Shown here: in pieces, positions 25,700-33,556 of the stretch
How positions within the stretch are numbered: the stretch's first letter is position 1
How the letters are laid out: each line of letters opens with the position of its first letter
From: Weissella thailandensis
GTDB lineage: Bacteria; Bacillota; Bacilli; Lactobacillales; Lactobacillaceae
DNA length: 56,835 nt
Reading direction: 5' to 3'
Assembly (NCBI RefSeq): GCF_005405465.1
Contig: NZ_BJEC01000014.1
Span: forward strand, 1 to 56,835
Translations under genes and position numbers: made by a program
The notes under the pieces: generated by a model
The model's input: the letters and a program-made list of their open reading frames with translations, nothing else
Told to the model about the DNA's origin: nothing
Database searches by the model: none

Positions 25700-25925
25700 T
25701 GAGATGGGTGAAGCTAATGATAGCATGACACTAATTAGTGCTTCGCAAGCCGCCAAGCTGTTGGGAATATCACGGGCAACATTTAAACAATTATCTGACA
25801 TGTATGATTTCCCACGAATTAAGGTAGGTCGGGCTATTAGATTTCCAAAGCAAGGTCTGTTGGATAAGGTAGACTATGTTGCAACTAACTATCGAGAGTT
25901 CTTATCACTTGATGATTTATTATAG
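25686..25925 (+). CDS. Excisionase / helix-turn-helix DNA-binding protein
   Basis: The 79-residue protein contains a MerR-like winged HTH typical of excisionases: ISASQAAKLLGISRATF, then a wing with FPRIKVGRAIRFPKQGL. It overlaps the helicase gene by 14 bp and lies 14 bp before the integrase, the usual xis-int arrangement. It should bend attachment-site DNA and bias the integrase toward excision. Confidence 0.8.
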   Translation: MKQFDEMGEANDSMTLISASQAAKLLGISRATFKQLSDMYDFPRIKVGRAIRFPKQGLLDKVDYVATNYREFLSLDDLL

Positions 25926-25939
25926 GAAGGATAGGTGAT

Positions 25940-27061
25940 ATGCAAAAAATTAGTAGTGGCAAATACAAGGTTGTCATTTCTTCAGGTAGTGGTACTAATC
26001 GTGTCAGAAAGAGTCGGACTTTTGCAACTAAAAGGGAGGCGTTATCATGGGAAGGTAAGATGCAGCTATTACGTAGTACAACGCGCACAATAAACTATGC
26101 TAATGTGTCATTTTGTTCAGCGTTTGAAGTATTTATCTTAAAGTATAAGCGACCTGTGGTATCAGCAGCGACGTATAAGTCGTATGAGAGTACATTGCGA
26201 ATGCTATCCAGACAAGTACCGGATCTGAAGTTGGGTAATTTGAATCATGATATGATGTATAAATTATTCAATAGATTAGGAAAATCTGGACTATCAAATC
26301 GTAGTTTGCGGAAACATAAGAGCAATATCAGCGCAGCTTTGAGCATGCTTGTCCAACATGGTGTCTTATTGAAAAACTATGTCGCCTTAGTTGATTGTCG
26401 AAGCGCTGCTAAAAATATGCCGCCAAAAGAGATGAGTGTGCTATCAATTACGCAATATAAGCGGTTGGTTGGTTATCTTAATCAAACAGAGGTATCAAGA
26501 CTTGATTGTTGGCAAATGCTGATTTTAGTCATGTTGTCTACGGGGTTACGTACGCAGGAAGCACAAGCTCTAACTGCAGATTGCTTAGACCTAGATAATC
26601 AGACACTAACTGTTAAACAAGCCTGGTCTCGGGCAGGTCATTCGATAAAAGAGCCCAAAACAAGGCATTCATATCGGACCATCAAGATACCACAATCACT
26701 ACTTAATAAGTTAGTGACTTGGGATAATATCCATAATCAGACTCATGATGATAACCAGCTGCTTATTAGGAATGCCAATGGTTGTGTACCTGATTCTGCA
26801 GCACTTAATTACCACTTTCGACAGATACAACAAGACGTTTTGGGAATGGATCCTAGTGATTGTATTGCACCGCATGGATTACGAAGGACGTTTGCTTCGG
26901 TCATGCTTTCCAAAGACTTTGGTAACATGAGTGTGGAGGTGGTTAGCCAAATATTGGGAGACACTATTACAGTGGTCAATGAATTCTATCGCAAGGTAAT
27001 GCCGGAAACCAGCCATGCAGAAGTCTCTAACATGATTGAGCAATTGAATGATATAGCGTAA
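25940..27061 (+). CDS. Tyrosine recombinase / integrase 2
   Basis: The 373-residue protein parallels integrase 1 from the arm-binding domain (SSGKYKVVISSGSGTNRVRK) to the end. Catalytic features are Arg in STGLRTQEA, Lys in EPKTRHSYR, HGLRRTF (with Arg where the second His often stands) and Tyr in NEFYRKV. The His/Trp position again reads Asp (LGDT). It follows the excisionase and lies nearest the right attachment repeat, so it is the better candidate for the enzyme that inserted the island at rpmA. It ends in a terminator at 27073-27101. Confidence 0.9.
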   Translation: MQKISSGKYKVVISSGSGTNRVRKSRTFATKREALSWEGKMQLLRSTTRTINYANVSFCSAFEVFILKYKRPVVSAATYKSYESTLRMLSRQVPDLKLGNLNHDMMYKLFNRLGKSGLSNRSLRKHKSNISAALSMLVQHGVLLKNYVALVDCRSAAKNMPPKEMSVLSITQYKRLVGYLNQTEVSRLDCWQMLILVMLSTGLRTQEAQALTADCLDLDNQTLTVKQAWSRAGHSIKEPKTRHSYRTIKIPQSLLNKLVTWDNIHNQTHDDNQLLIRNANGCVPDSAALNYHFRQIQQDVLGMDPSDCIAPHGLRRTFASVMLSKDFGNMSVEVVSQILGDTITVVNEFYRKVMPETSHAEVSNMIEQLNDIA

Positions 27062-27072
27062 ATGATCTAGTA

Positions 27073-27101
27073 AAGCACGGAGTGAATAGCTTCGTGCTTT
27101 T
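27073..27101 (+). terminator. Terminator after integrase 2
   Basis: AAAGCACG / CGTGCTTT hairpin followed by T-rich sequence just after the integrase stop. Confidence 0.75.
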
Positions 27102-27240
27102 GTATTGGGGATGTCGGGGTAGTTGGGATGATGTTTCATACTAGCCTAACTCTCTGCTGTTGAAAAATGAGCCTATTTATATGTAGTAAATTGCGAAAAA
27201 TATGTTAATATAATGTAAAAATGTAAATGGAGCAATAGAT

Positions 27241-28236
27241 ATGAGCAATTTGTTGATTATTGGTAACGGCTTTGATATGAAACATGGATTACAAACCGGA
27301 TATGATTCTTTTAAGGACTATTTGGAGATTAAAAAAAAGTCTTGTTCAGATTTTGATAGTGTAAAAGAAAGTCCGGATGGTGATATCTATCTTGAGGAAG
27401 ATGATGCAGCAACTATTCTTTTTGAATTATTGAATAATACTAATGAGGATTGGGCTGAATTTGAGAAAATGCTGGGATCAATAAACTATGAATATTTAGA
27501 TAATCAGGTTCAACCCTTCTTTCAAAAGGACCGTTGGACGGGAGAACTAGATGAAAACTATTCTGCAAGTGATGAAAATGCTATCTCAGTATATGAGTGT
27601 CCATACTTGGCATTTAAATACCATTTAATTCCACTTTTTAAAGAATGGTTGGAATCTAAAGAAATTAAATCAAGTAAATTCGAAAAAAATAAGTTGGATG
27701 ATATTAAAAAAAGTACGATAGATAAATTAATATCACCAGAAACATTAATAATAAATTTTAACTACACCAATACAGTAGAAAAATTATATGGTGAGAAATT
27801 AAATGAGAACAATGTCCTACATATTCATGGCACCATTGATAATGATGACATTGTTTTAGGACACTTAAAAGAGGGAAAAGTATTTGACAACAAATATTTT
27901 TCAGCATCAGAATATCAGAAAAAAATTTATGATTTATTGATTAAAAATACTGAAAAGGGTCAAGATGTTTTAAAAAGATTCATAGCAAATCATCAATTTG
28001 AAAAGGTTGATAAGGTGTATATTATCGGACACAGTGTATCTGAAGTTGACAAGGGATACTTTACTAAATTAGCGGGTAGTACATCGGATGTAACTTTGTT
28101 TTTGGATAAATATCAATATGAACATGCAGGTAAAAATAAGAACAAATTGTTTAATAGAATAGAAAATGTGTGGAATGATAATCGAAATGGGAATAACAAG
28201 GAGATTCAGATAAAGTGTATTGATCTTGAGAAATGA
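27241..28236 (+). CDS. AbiH-family phage abortive infection protein
   Basis: The 331-residue protein begins with the AbiH signature NLLIIGNGFDMKHGLQTGYDSF. It later shows LIINFNYTNTVEKLY, the HIHG turn and the VYIIGHSVSEVDKGYF segment, all typical of the family. AbiH proteins cause abortive infection against phages in lactococci; the mechanism is not established. It has its own SD and stands alone between integrase 2 and the right attachment repeat. It thus looks like cargo giving superinfection defence. AT content is higher than in neighbouring chromosomal genes. Confidence 0.85.
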   Translation: MSNLLIIGNGFDMKHGLQTGYDSFKDYLEIKKKSCSDFDSVKESPDGDIYLEEDDAATILFELLNNTNEDWAEFEKMLGSINYEYLDNQVQPFFQKDRWTGELDENYSASDENAISVYECPYLAFKYHLIPLFKEWLESKEIKSSKFEKNKLDDIKKSTIDKLISPETLIINFNYTNTVEKLYGEKLNENNVLHIHGTIDNDDIVLGHLKEGKVFDNKYFSASEYQKKIYDLLIKNTEKGQDVLKRFIANHQFEKVDKVYIIGHSVSEVDKGYFTKLAGSTSDVTLFLDKYQYEHAGKNKNKLFNRIENVWNDNRNGNNKEIQIKCIDLEK

Positions 28237-28474
28237 TTTTTTGCTTATTCCAATTTAATGATTTAGTAGTTTAAATTAACTACAGCTAATACCTTTACTA
28301 AAATTTCGATAAATTTGGCTGCATCTGTGTAAAAGAACTATCCTTGATTGATGTCAAGACTGCTCAAAATTGACTTCAAAAAAGGCGCTTAATGGCACTT
28401 GGAAAAGGATACTTGTCGCTCGTATGTCGCTTGCTATCAACGTTTTCATTGAATTAATAAGCACCGATAAAGAA

Positions 28475-28571
28475 CTCGTGAAGAATACAAAGAAATCATT
28501 GCTAAGTAATTAGCGATTGAAAGAACCTTACTAATTTCGGTTAGTAGGGTTCTTTTTTGTTGATATGATAG
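28475..28571 (+). repeat. attR: right copy of island attachment repeat
   Basis: A 40-bp core at 28475-28514 is identical to 11554-11593 except at one base. Similarity continues through a hairpin terminator to the shared TATGATAG near 28571. Upstream of 28475 the similarity to rpmA stops abruptly. This fixes the left edge of the crossover core and shows that only the gene end is duplicated. Confidence 0.85.
28520..28557 (+). terminator. Terminator within attR
   Basis: AAGAACC...TTACTAA / TTAGTAG...GGTTCTT hairpin plus T-run. It probably represents the original rpmA terminator displaced by the island. Confidence 0.8.
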
Positions 28572-28802
28572 AGGGGATGATTATTAGTTATATGATTAGT
28601 GTTGGAGTATGAATAAATATTTTTAAGTTGATTTAGAAAAGTTAATACAAGCATTTTATAATTAAAAAGCATCAGAATGAAGACAAGGTTCTTCGTTCTG
28701 ATGTTTATGCTTAACTGGATTTTGTTTTTATAGAAAACCTATTCTTAATCCGTGTTTTACTGTAACGTGTTTTTAAACTAATTTTTATACTTAAAGTGCC
28801 AA

Positions 28803-29156
28803 TCAATTTAATTTACTGTCAGAATCACAGACTAAATATTGATTTCCCCATTTTTTCATTGCAAGAATAATTGGCATAAGTGATCGGCCCTCTTCAGTCA
28901 GGGAATATGAAGATGTCACTTGGTTATCATTGCTATATTTATTATTAAATACTAGCCCGTTGCTAATTAATCTATCTAGTTGTTGCTTGGGTACTTTTCG
29001 GCTGGCTAACATTGTCTTGTGTAATTCTTCAAAACGATACGGATGATTGGCAAGCGTCAACATGATGGTTGGCACCCATTTTTTACCAATCAAATTGGTA
29101 GTTGTTTCGACGGGACAACTAAATAATTGTTGATCTGCTAAGTATGTTTTTACCAT
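28803..29156 (-). CDS. HxlR-family transcriptional regulator
   Basis: The 117-residue winged-helix protein has the HxlR pattern: Cys-Pro (CPVE) near residue 14, IGKKWVPTIML, YRFEELHKTM, then SLTEEGRSLMPII and KKWGNQY. HxlR proteins often sense reactive electrophiles or oxidants through the N-terminal Cys. It is divergent from an RclA-like oxidoreductase with 106 bp between the starts, so it probably controls that gene. Confidence 0.9.
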   Translation of the reverse strand: MVKTYLADQQLFSCPVETTTNLIGKKWVPTIMLTLANHPYRFEELHKTMLASRKVPKQQLDRLISNGLVFNNKYSNDNQVTSSYSLTEEGRSLMPIILAMKKWGNQYLVCDSDSKLN

Positions 29157-29196
29157 GAAGAATACCTTATCTCTCTAGTTACTTTAAAGTTCCTAA

Positions 29197-29225
29197 TTGT
29201 TTACTCGCTTCTCTGTAATTATACT
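29197..29225 (+). promoter_or_regulatory. Promoter of the RclA-like oxidoreductase gene
   Basis: TTGTTT and TATACT are spaced by 17 bp in the divergent HxlR-oxidoreductase intergenic region. Confidence 0.6.
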
Positions 29226-29262
29226 ATAGATAAAATTACTAAAAGACAAGGGGTCATTGATT

Positions 29263-30597
29263 ATGAAACATTTTGAGAATATTATTATTGGCTTCGGTAA
29301 AGCCGGTAAGACACTTGCTGGATCATTAATAAAAAATGGACAAGAAGTTCTACTAATTGAAAAAGATTCTGCAATGTATGGTGGTACTTGTATTAATGTT
29401 GCTTGTCTACCGTCTAAGAATATGATAATCAATGCACAGCGCGGTACCGGCTATGATGAAGCAATCGCCACTAAAAGTAGACTGGTTGATAAATTAAGAA
29501 ATAAAAATTATCATAAGGTTGCTGATCAAGAAAATGCCACAGTTTTAAGGGCTGATGTGTCGTTTATTGATGATTACACGATTGAGGTTAGTGATGATTC
29601 AGGACAAGAGACGGTGACTGGCGACAAAATTTTTATCAATACAGGGTCAACGCCTGTTTTGCCAAATGTTCAAGGGTTAAAAAATAGTCAGCATGTTTTT
29701 ACATCTAAGACACTTTTAGACCAGACACAGCAAACTAAAAATATTGCTATCTTAGGTGATGGTCCAATTGGATTAGAATTTGCCGCAATGTATGCCAAAT
29801 TTGGTAGCCAGGTTACGGTGGTTGGTCAAAATAAAATGATTCTAAATCAGCTTGAACCAGAAATAGCCAATGCAGCCAAGGAAGATATGATGACAGATGG
29901 CGTTCAATTTTTATTAAATAGCCAACTCACAAAAGTAACTGATATGGCTAACGGCATTATCTTAGATATCGATACGCCTAATGGCGGGCAAACTCTACAT
30001 GTCGATGCCTTGTTGGTTGCCACAGGACGGCGTGCTAACACGGATGACCTTCATCTTGAACGTACTAACATCAAAACAGGAAGTCATGGTGAAATTCTTG
30101 TTAATGACGTATTAGAAACCAATGTCACTAATGTTTTTGCAATGGGGGATGTTAAAGGTGGTCCACAATTCACTTATATCTCATTAGATGATTGGCGTAT
30201 TTTAAACAGTCAATTTTTTGGCGACCAGACGCGTACACGTGCTAATCGCCCCGTTTTTGCTAATACTATTTTCTTAAATCCAGCAATTAGCAGTGTTGGT
30301 CAAACTGAAGCCCAGTTGCAAAAGAAAGCGCAGCCTTACAAAATTTTCCAAATGCTCACTGCGGGGGTTCCGAAAGCACAAGTCATTGGAAATCCACGTG
30401 GTAGTTATAAAGTTCTTGTAGATGAAAAAAAACACCAGATACTTGGCGCAACGATTTATGCAGAAGAAGCATATGAGACAATCAATGTTATCAGTCTTGC
30501 CATGCAAAACAATTTACCAGCTGAAGCATTGCGAGATCAAATTTATACGCACCCCACTATGACTGAAGCGTTGAATGACCTTTTTGCTGAATTGTAG
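29263..30597 (+). CDS. RclA-like flavin-dependent pyridine nucleotide disulfide oxidoreductase
   Basis: The 444-residue class I FAD oxidoreductase begins with a dinucleotide fold IIIGFGKAGKTLA, very close in style to E. coli RclA. The redox-active disulfide is in GGTCINVACLPSK (about residues 42-54). A second NAD(P) fold is at LGDGPIGLEFAAMYAKFG, and the C terminus has the interface HPTMTEAL. RclA reduces Cu(II) with NAD(P)H and protects against hypochlorous acid. ATG 29263 follows AGGGG by 9 bp. Regulation by the divergent HxlR gene is likely. RclA is the best match; a mercuric-reductase-like relative is possible. Confidence 0.85.
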   Translation: MKHFENIIIGFGKAGKTLAGSLIKNGQEVLLIEKDSAMYGGTCINVACLPSKNMIINAQRGTGYDEAIATKSRLVDKLRNKNYHKVADQENATVLRADVSFIDDYTIEVSDDSGQETVTGDKIFINTGSTPVLPNVQGLKNSQHVFTSKTLLDQTQQTKNIAILGDGPIGLEFAAMYAKFGSQVTVVGQNKMILNQLEPEIANAAKEDMMTDGVQFLLNSQLTKVTDMANGIILDIDTPNGGQTLHVDALLVATGRRANTDDLHLERTNIKTGSHGEILVNDVLETNVTNVFAMGDVKGGPQFTYISLDDWRILNSQFFGDQTRTRANRPVFANTIFLNPAISSVGQTEAQLQKKAQPYKIFQMLTAGVPKAQVIGNPRGSYKVLVDEKKHQILGATIYAEEAYETINVISLAMQNNLPAEALRDQIYTHPTMTEALNDLFAEL

Positions 30598-30633
30598 TAT
30601 GTCAAAATTTGGTGAATAAAAATACCTTATAAT

Positions 30634-30676
30634 GAAAAAGAACCTGACTAATTTCGGTTAGTCGGGTTCTTTTTTG
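30634..30676 (+). terminator. Terminator after the RclA-like gene
   Basis: AAAGAACCTGACTAA / TTAGTCGGGTTCTTT hairpin and T-run. Its sequence is close to the hairpins at 11603 and 28520. Confidence 0.85.
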
Positions 30677-30812
30677 TTGTTATTTTTAGTATTAAATAAC
30701 AACACACATAACTTAAGTTTCAGTTGAGCCTAGTTTAACATTTATGAAAGTTCGTCCACATAGAATAAAATTATTCAAACCTCATAAATTATTCGGAAGT
30801 GGAGTCGGAAAC

Positions 30813-32257
30813 ATGAATTTTATTAAACGAGCAGGGATTACCCTGTGGGCCCGCAAAGGTCGGACCGTTTTGCTGGTAATTACTGCTAGTGTTGTTTTGA
30901 TGTTTGTGATGGCAGGATTAATTATTCAAAATGCCGCATTAATGTCGGCAAAGACAGCTACTAATTCAATTGGTTCAACTGTTACCTTGTCACAAAATCG
31001 AGAAAAGATGATGCAAAAGATGCAGAAAAAAATGTCATCATCTTCGGCTGATGAGCAGCCAACTTTCACTCAGCCGACAACAACAATTGCAAAAGTTAAA
31101 AAGATTGCTGCACTCTCAAATGTTGCATCATACAATATATCAACCAGTGCTTCTGTTAACGCCAGTGGTTTCAATGCAGTTTCGACTTCGTCTGCATCAA
31201 GTCAAACTGGTATGGGCGGTCCCTTTGGTAACTCATCGAGTAATGGGAGCATCCAAATTAATGGTGTTAGTACAACAGCTGGTTCAGCAAATTTTTCGGA
31301 TGGTACGGCTAAGATGATAAGTGGACGGGGATCAAGGCAAGCGATGAAAATAAAAATAATGTTGTCATCGAGTCAGAATTAGCCAGTGCTAATAATTTAA
31401 AGATAGGTGATCGCATTAAGTTTGCAAATACTTCAGATGCATCAAAGAAAACATCAGTAAAGGTTGTCGGTATTTACAACGCGAAAACTACTACGAATGG
31501 TTTTTCACACCAAGATCCTTCAAATACGATTTATGCCTCATTTACTTTGTCGAATGAATTGGCTGGTACTGAAGGAAAGGTTTCAAATGTGATCTACACG
31601 ATGGCCGATTCATCAAAGACAAAAGCCTTCATTAAAGCAGCTAAACAGATTTTGAATGATTCAAACATGACGCTAACAAGTGATGCGGCGACATACAAGA
31701 CGGCAGCAAAGCAAATGAAAGACGTTGCAAACTTTGCTTCAAAGATTATTTGGGTAGTTGCGATTGCTGGTGCGTTGATCCTTGGTTTGATTATTCTTTT
31801 AATGACGCGTGAACGTCGACATGAAATTGGTATTTTGGTTGCGTTGGGGGAGACTAAGGTTAAAGTAGTTGCCCAGTTGTTTACTGAATTGTTAATTGTT
31901 TTGGTTGTGGCGTTAGGGATTGCGACAGCTGCCGGAACAGCAGCTTCTGGACCAATTTCAGATCGCCTAGTTTCACAACAGCAAAGTTCACAACAGTTTG
32001 TGATGAAACAAGGTGCCCCCGGTGGGAATATGAATAAATCGGATCACCAAGGTAATAGCGCACCCGCTACTGGTAAAATAACTGATGGTGCAATGGACCA
32101 ATCAACGACAAAACCAACGACTATTAATACTGTCTTAACGCCAATGGCAGTCGCTGAGTTAGGTGGCATCGCAATCTTGATTGCTTTGTTATCAGTTAGT
32201 GGCGCAGGCATAACCATTTTACGATTGAAACCGAAGAAAATATTACAAGCTGATTAA
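30813..32257 (+). pseudogene. ABC exporter permease (FtsX/MacB type), frameshifted
   Basis: The first frame (30813-31382) encodes an N-terminal membrane helix after MNFIKRAGITLWARKGR and a Ser/Thr-rich extracellular domain, then runs into a stop. The second frame, open from 31331, continues in register with ISGRG|IKASDENKNNVVIESELASANNLKIGDRIKF and reaches three C-terminal membrane helices, including the FtsX core MTRERRHEIGILVALGETK. Missing one base in the GGGG run at 31327-31330 explains the break; restoring it gives one protein of about 481 residues. It forms an exporter with the ATPase at 32280. It could be a real mutation, a phase-variable tract or a read error. Confidence 0.85.
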
Positions 32258-32279
32258 CTAGAGAGCGAAGGAAGATGAA

Positions 32280-32939
32280 ATGATATTAACCACTAAAAAT
32301 TTGGCGCATTGGTATACTGATGAGTCCAGCAAGCTCTACAGTGATGTCAATTTAACATTTGGATCTAATAAGTTTTATGCGATCATTGGTGAGTCTGGCT
32401 CAGGAAAGACAACGATTTTATCATTTTTAGCTGGTTTAGATGTCCCACGCACAGGTGAAATAGCTATTGATGGGGTATCAATTAACAAAATTGGCTTAAC
32501 CAAATACCGGCAACGTTATGTGGCAACGATTTTTCAATCGTATAATTTATTAACGTCAATGACAGCCTATCAAAATATTGAAACTGCTTTGGCAATAACG
32601 CGTTCGTCACATAAAGGTGATCGTCAGTATATTTTAGAGCAGTTAGCTCGAGTTGGTATAAGCCAAGCGCAAGCCTTTAAAAATGTTCAGAAACTTTCTG
32701 GTGGTGAACAGCAACGTATTGCTATCGTGCGAGCGTTACTTGTTGATGCACCGATTGTTGCGGCTGATGAAGCGACAGGAAACTTAGACCATGAGAATTC
32801 AGGAGTCATTGTTAACTTGTTTAAAGAGCTAGCCCATGATTACGGTAAAATGGTCATTTTAATTACGCATGATCGCGAGATTGCCAAAGAAGCAGATGTT
32901 CAAATAGAATTGAAAAATCGTCAATTTACAGTCTTGTAA
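32280..32939 (+). CDS. ABC transporter ATP-binding protein (MacB/LolD-like)
   Basis: The 219-residue ATPase has Walker A GESGSGKTT, a Q-loop, signature LSGGEQQRIAIVRAL, Walker B PIVAADEATGNLD and a switch His in LITHDRE. The pattern DEATGNLD is typical of FtsX/MacB-type exporters. It starts 23 bp after the frameshifted permease and should energise it. A bidirectional-type hairpin (GGTTGAAAC / GTTTCAACC) follows at 32961-32991. Confidence 0.9.
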   Translation: MILTTKNLAHWYTDESSKLYSDVNLTFGSNKFYAIIGESGSGKTTILSFLAGLDVPRTGEIAIDGVSINKIGLTKYRQRYVATIFQSYNLLTSMTAYQNIETALAITRSSHKGDRQYILEQLARVGISQAQAFKNVQKLSGGEQQRIAIVRALLVDAPIVAADEATGNLDHENSGVIVNLFKELAHDYGKMVILITHDREIAKEADVQIELKNRQFTVL

Positions 32940-32960
32940 AGAATACATCTTTAGCAAAAA

Positions 32961-32991
32961 AAGGTTGAAACGTTTTTGCCTGTTTCAACCT
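32961..32991 (+). terminator. Terminator after the ABC ATPase gene
   Basis: GGTTGAAAC / GTTTCAACC hairpin with A-run before and T-rich sequence after. A similar hairpin ends the next gene at 33454. Confidence 0.75.
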
Positions 32992-33083
32992 CTTTGTTAT
33001 TTATTGATAATTTATTTAAAGGGGAGCCATTCTCTAATAATAGGTGTACGATAAAGAGAGTATTTCTTCAGGAGGGAATAGTT

Positions 33084-33437
33084 ATGGTAAATATGTGGGT
33101 TCATTTTGTGACATGGATCGTCTTAATTATCGTTGTGGCAATCGCAGTTTTTAGCACAAATCAGAAGGTTAGTGTCATTAGTATGATGATTGCCCGTCTT
33201 TCTTACATCGTGGCAATCATAACAGGGATTGGGCTGTTTCAATATGCTTATCAATCAAGTCCGGTATTAACAATTGTTAAAATCATTTTTGCTATCTTAT
33301 TGATGGGCATTATCGAAATGAGTTTTGCTAAGAAAAAGCAACAACGGTTAAACAGAAACTTTGTGATAGGCGTTATAATTCTAATTTTATTGTTGGGACT
33401 ATTTGGTATTTACTTAGCAAGTGGTTTCCCTTTTTAA
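33084..33437 (+). CDS. DUF1516 (YisL-type) integral membrane protein
   Basis: The 117-residue protein consists of four membrane helices with short loops. Features such as VHFVTWIVLIIVV, MMIARLSYIVAIITG and EMSFAKKKQ match the small YisL/DUF1516 family. The start at 33084 is chosen for its AGGAGGG; the frame is open farther upstream only through a terminator. Function of the family is unknown. Confidence 0.75.
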   Translation: MVNMWVHFVTWIVLIIVVAIAVFSTNQKVSVISMMIARLSYIVAIITGIGLFQYAYQSSPVLTIVKIIFAILLMGIIEMSFAKKKQQRLNRNFVIGVIILILLLGLFGIYLASGFPF

Positions 33438-33453
33438 ATATTTAATTTGATAA

Positions 33454-33487
33454 AAGGTTGAAACGATACAATGTTTCAGCTTTTTTT
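33454..33487 (+). terminator. Terminator after the DUF1516 gene
   Basis: GGTTGAAAC / GTTTCAGC imperfect hairpin followed by TTTTTTT. Confidence 0.7.
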
Positions 33488-33556
33488 AGTTGCTTTGGAT
33501 TGCATAATCAGTGAAATGGTCCGTGAATCTTTGTTCGCATATTGTATACTAGAATT

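Larger units (their letters stand above)
11594..28514. mobile_element. Integrated genomic island at the rpmA 3' end carrying poly-gamma-glutamate, replication and AbiH genes
   Basis: The island is bounded by the direct repeats at 11554-11593 and 28475-28514, so about 16.9 kb separates the two cores. It encodes two tyrosine integrases, an excisionase, a replication module and cargo (poly-gamma-glutamate operon, AbiH). The flanks are ordinary chromosomal genes. No phage structural, terminase or conjugation genes are present, so it is neither a complete prophage nor a self-transmissible conjugative element. It could be a phage satellite or a mobilisable replicating island. Two integrases allow the alternative that two elements are fused here. 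Confidence 0.8.
28237..28802. other. Intergenic region with right attachment site
   Basis: Contains no gene. It holds the direct-repeat element TCAAAATTGACTT near 28363, the right attachment copy at 28475-28571 with its terminator, and about 230 bp of unremarkable AT-rich sequence before the HxlR gene. Confidence 0.6.

Noticed and set aside
11594-28514. Integrative conjugative element
   Set aside because: No relaxase, coupling protein or type IV secretion gene is present.
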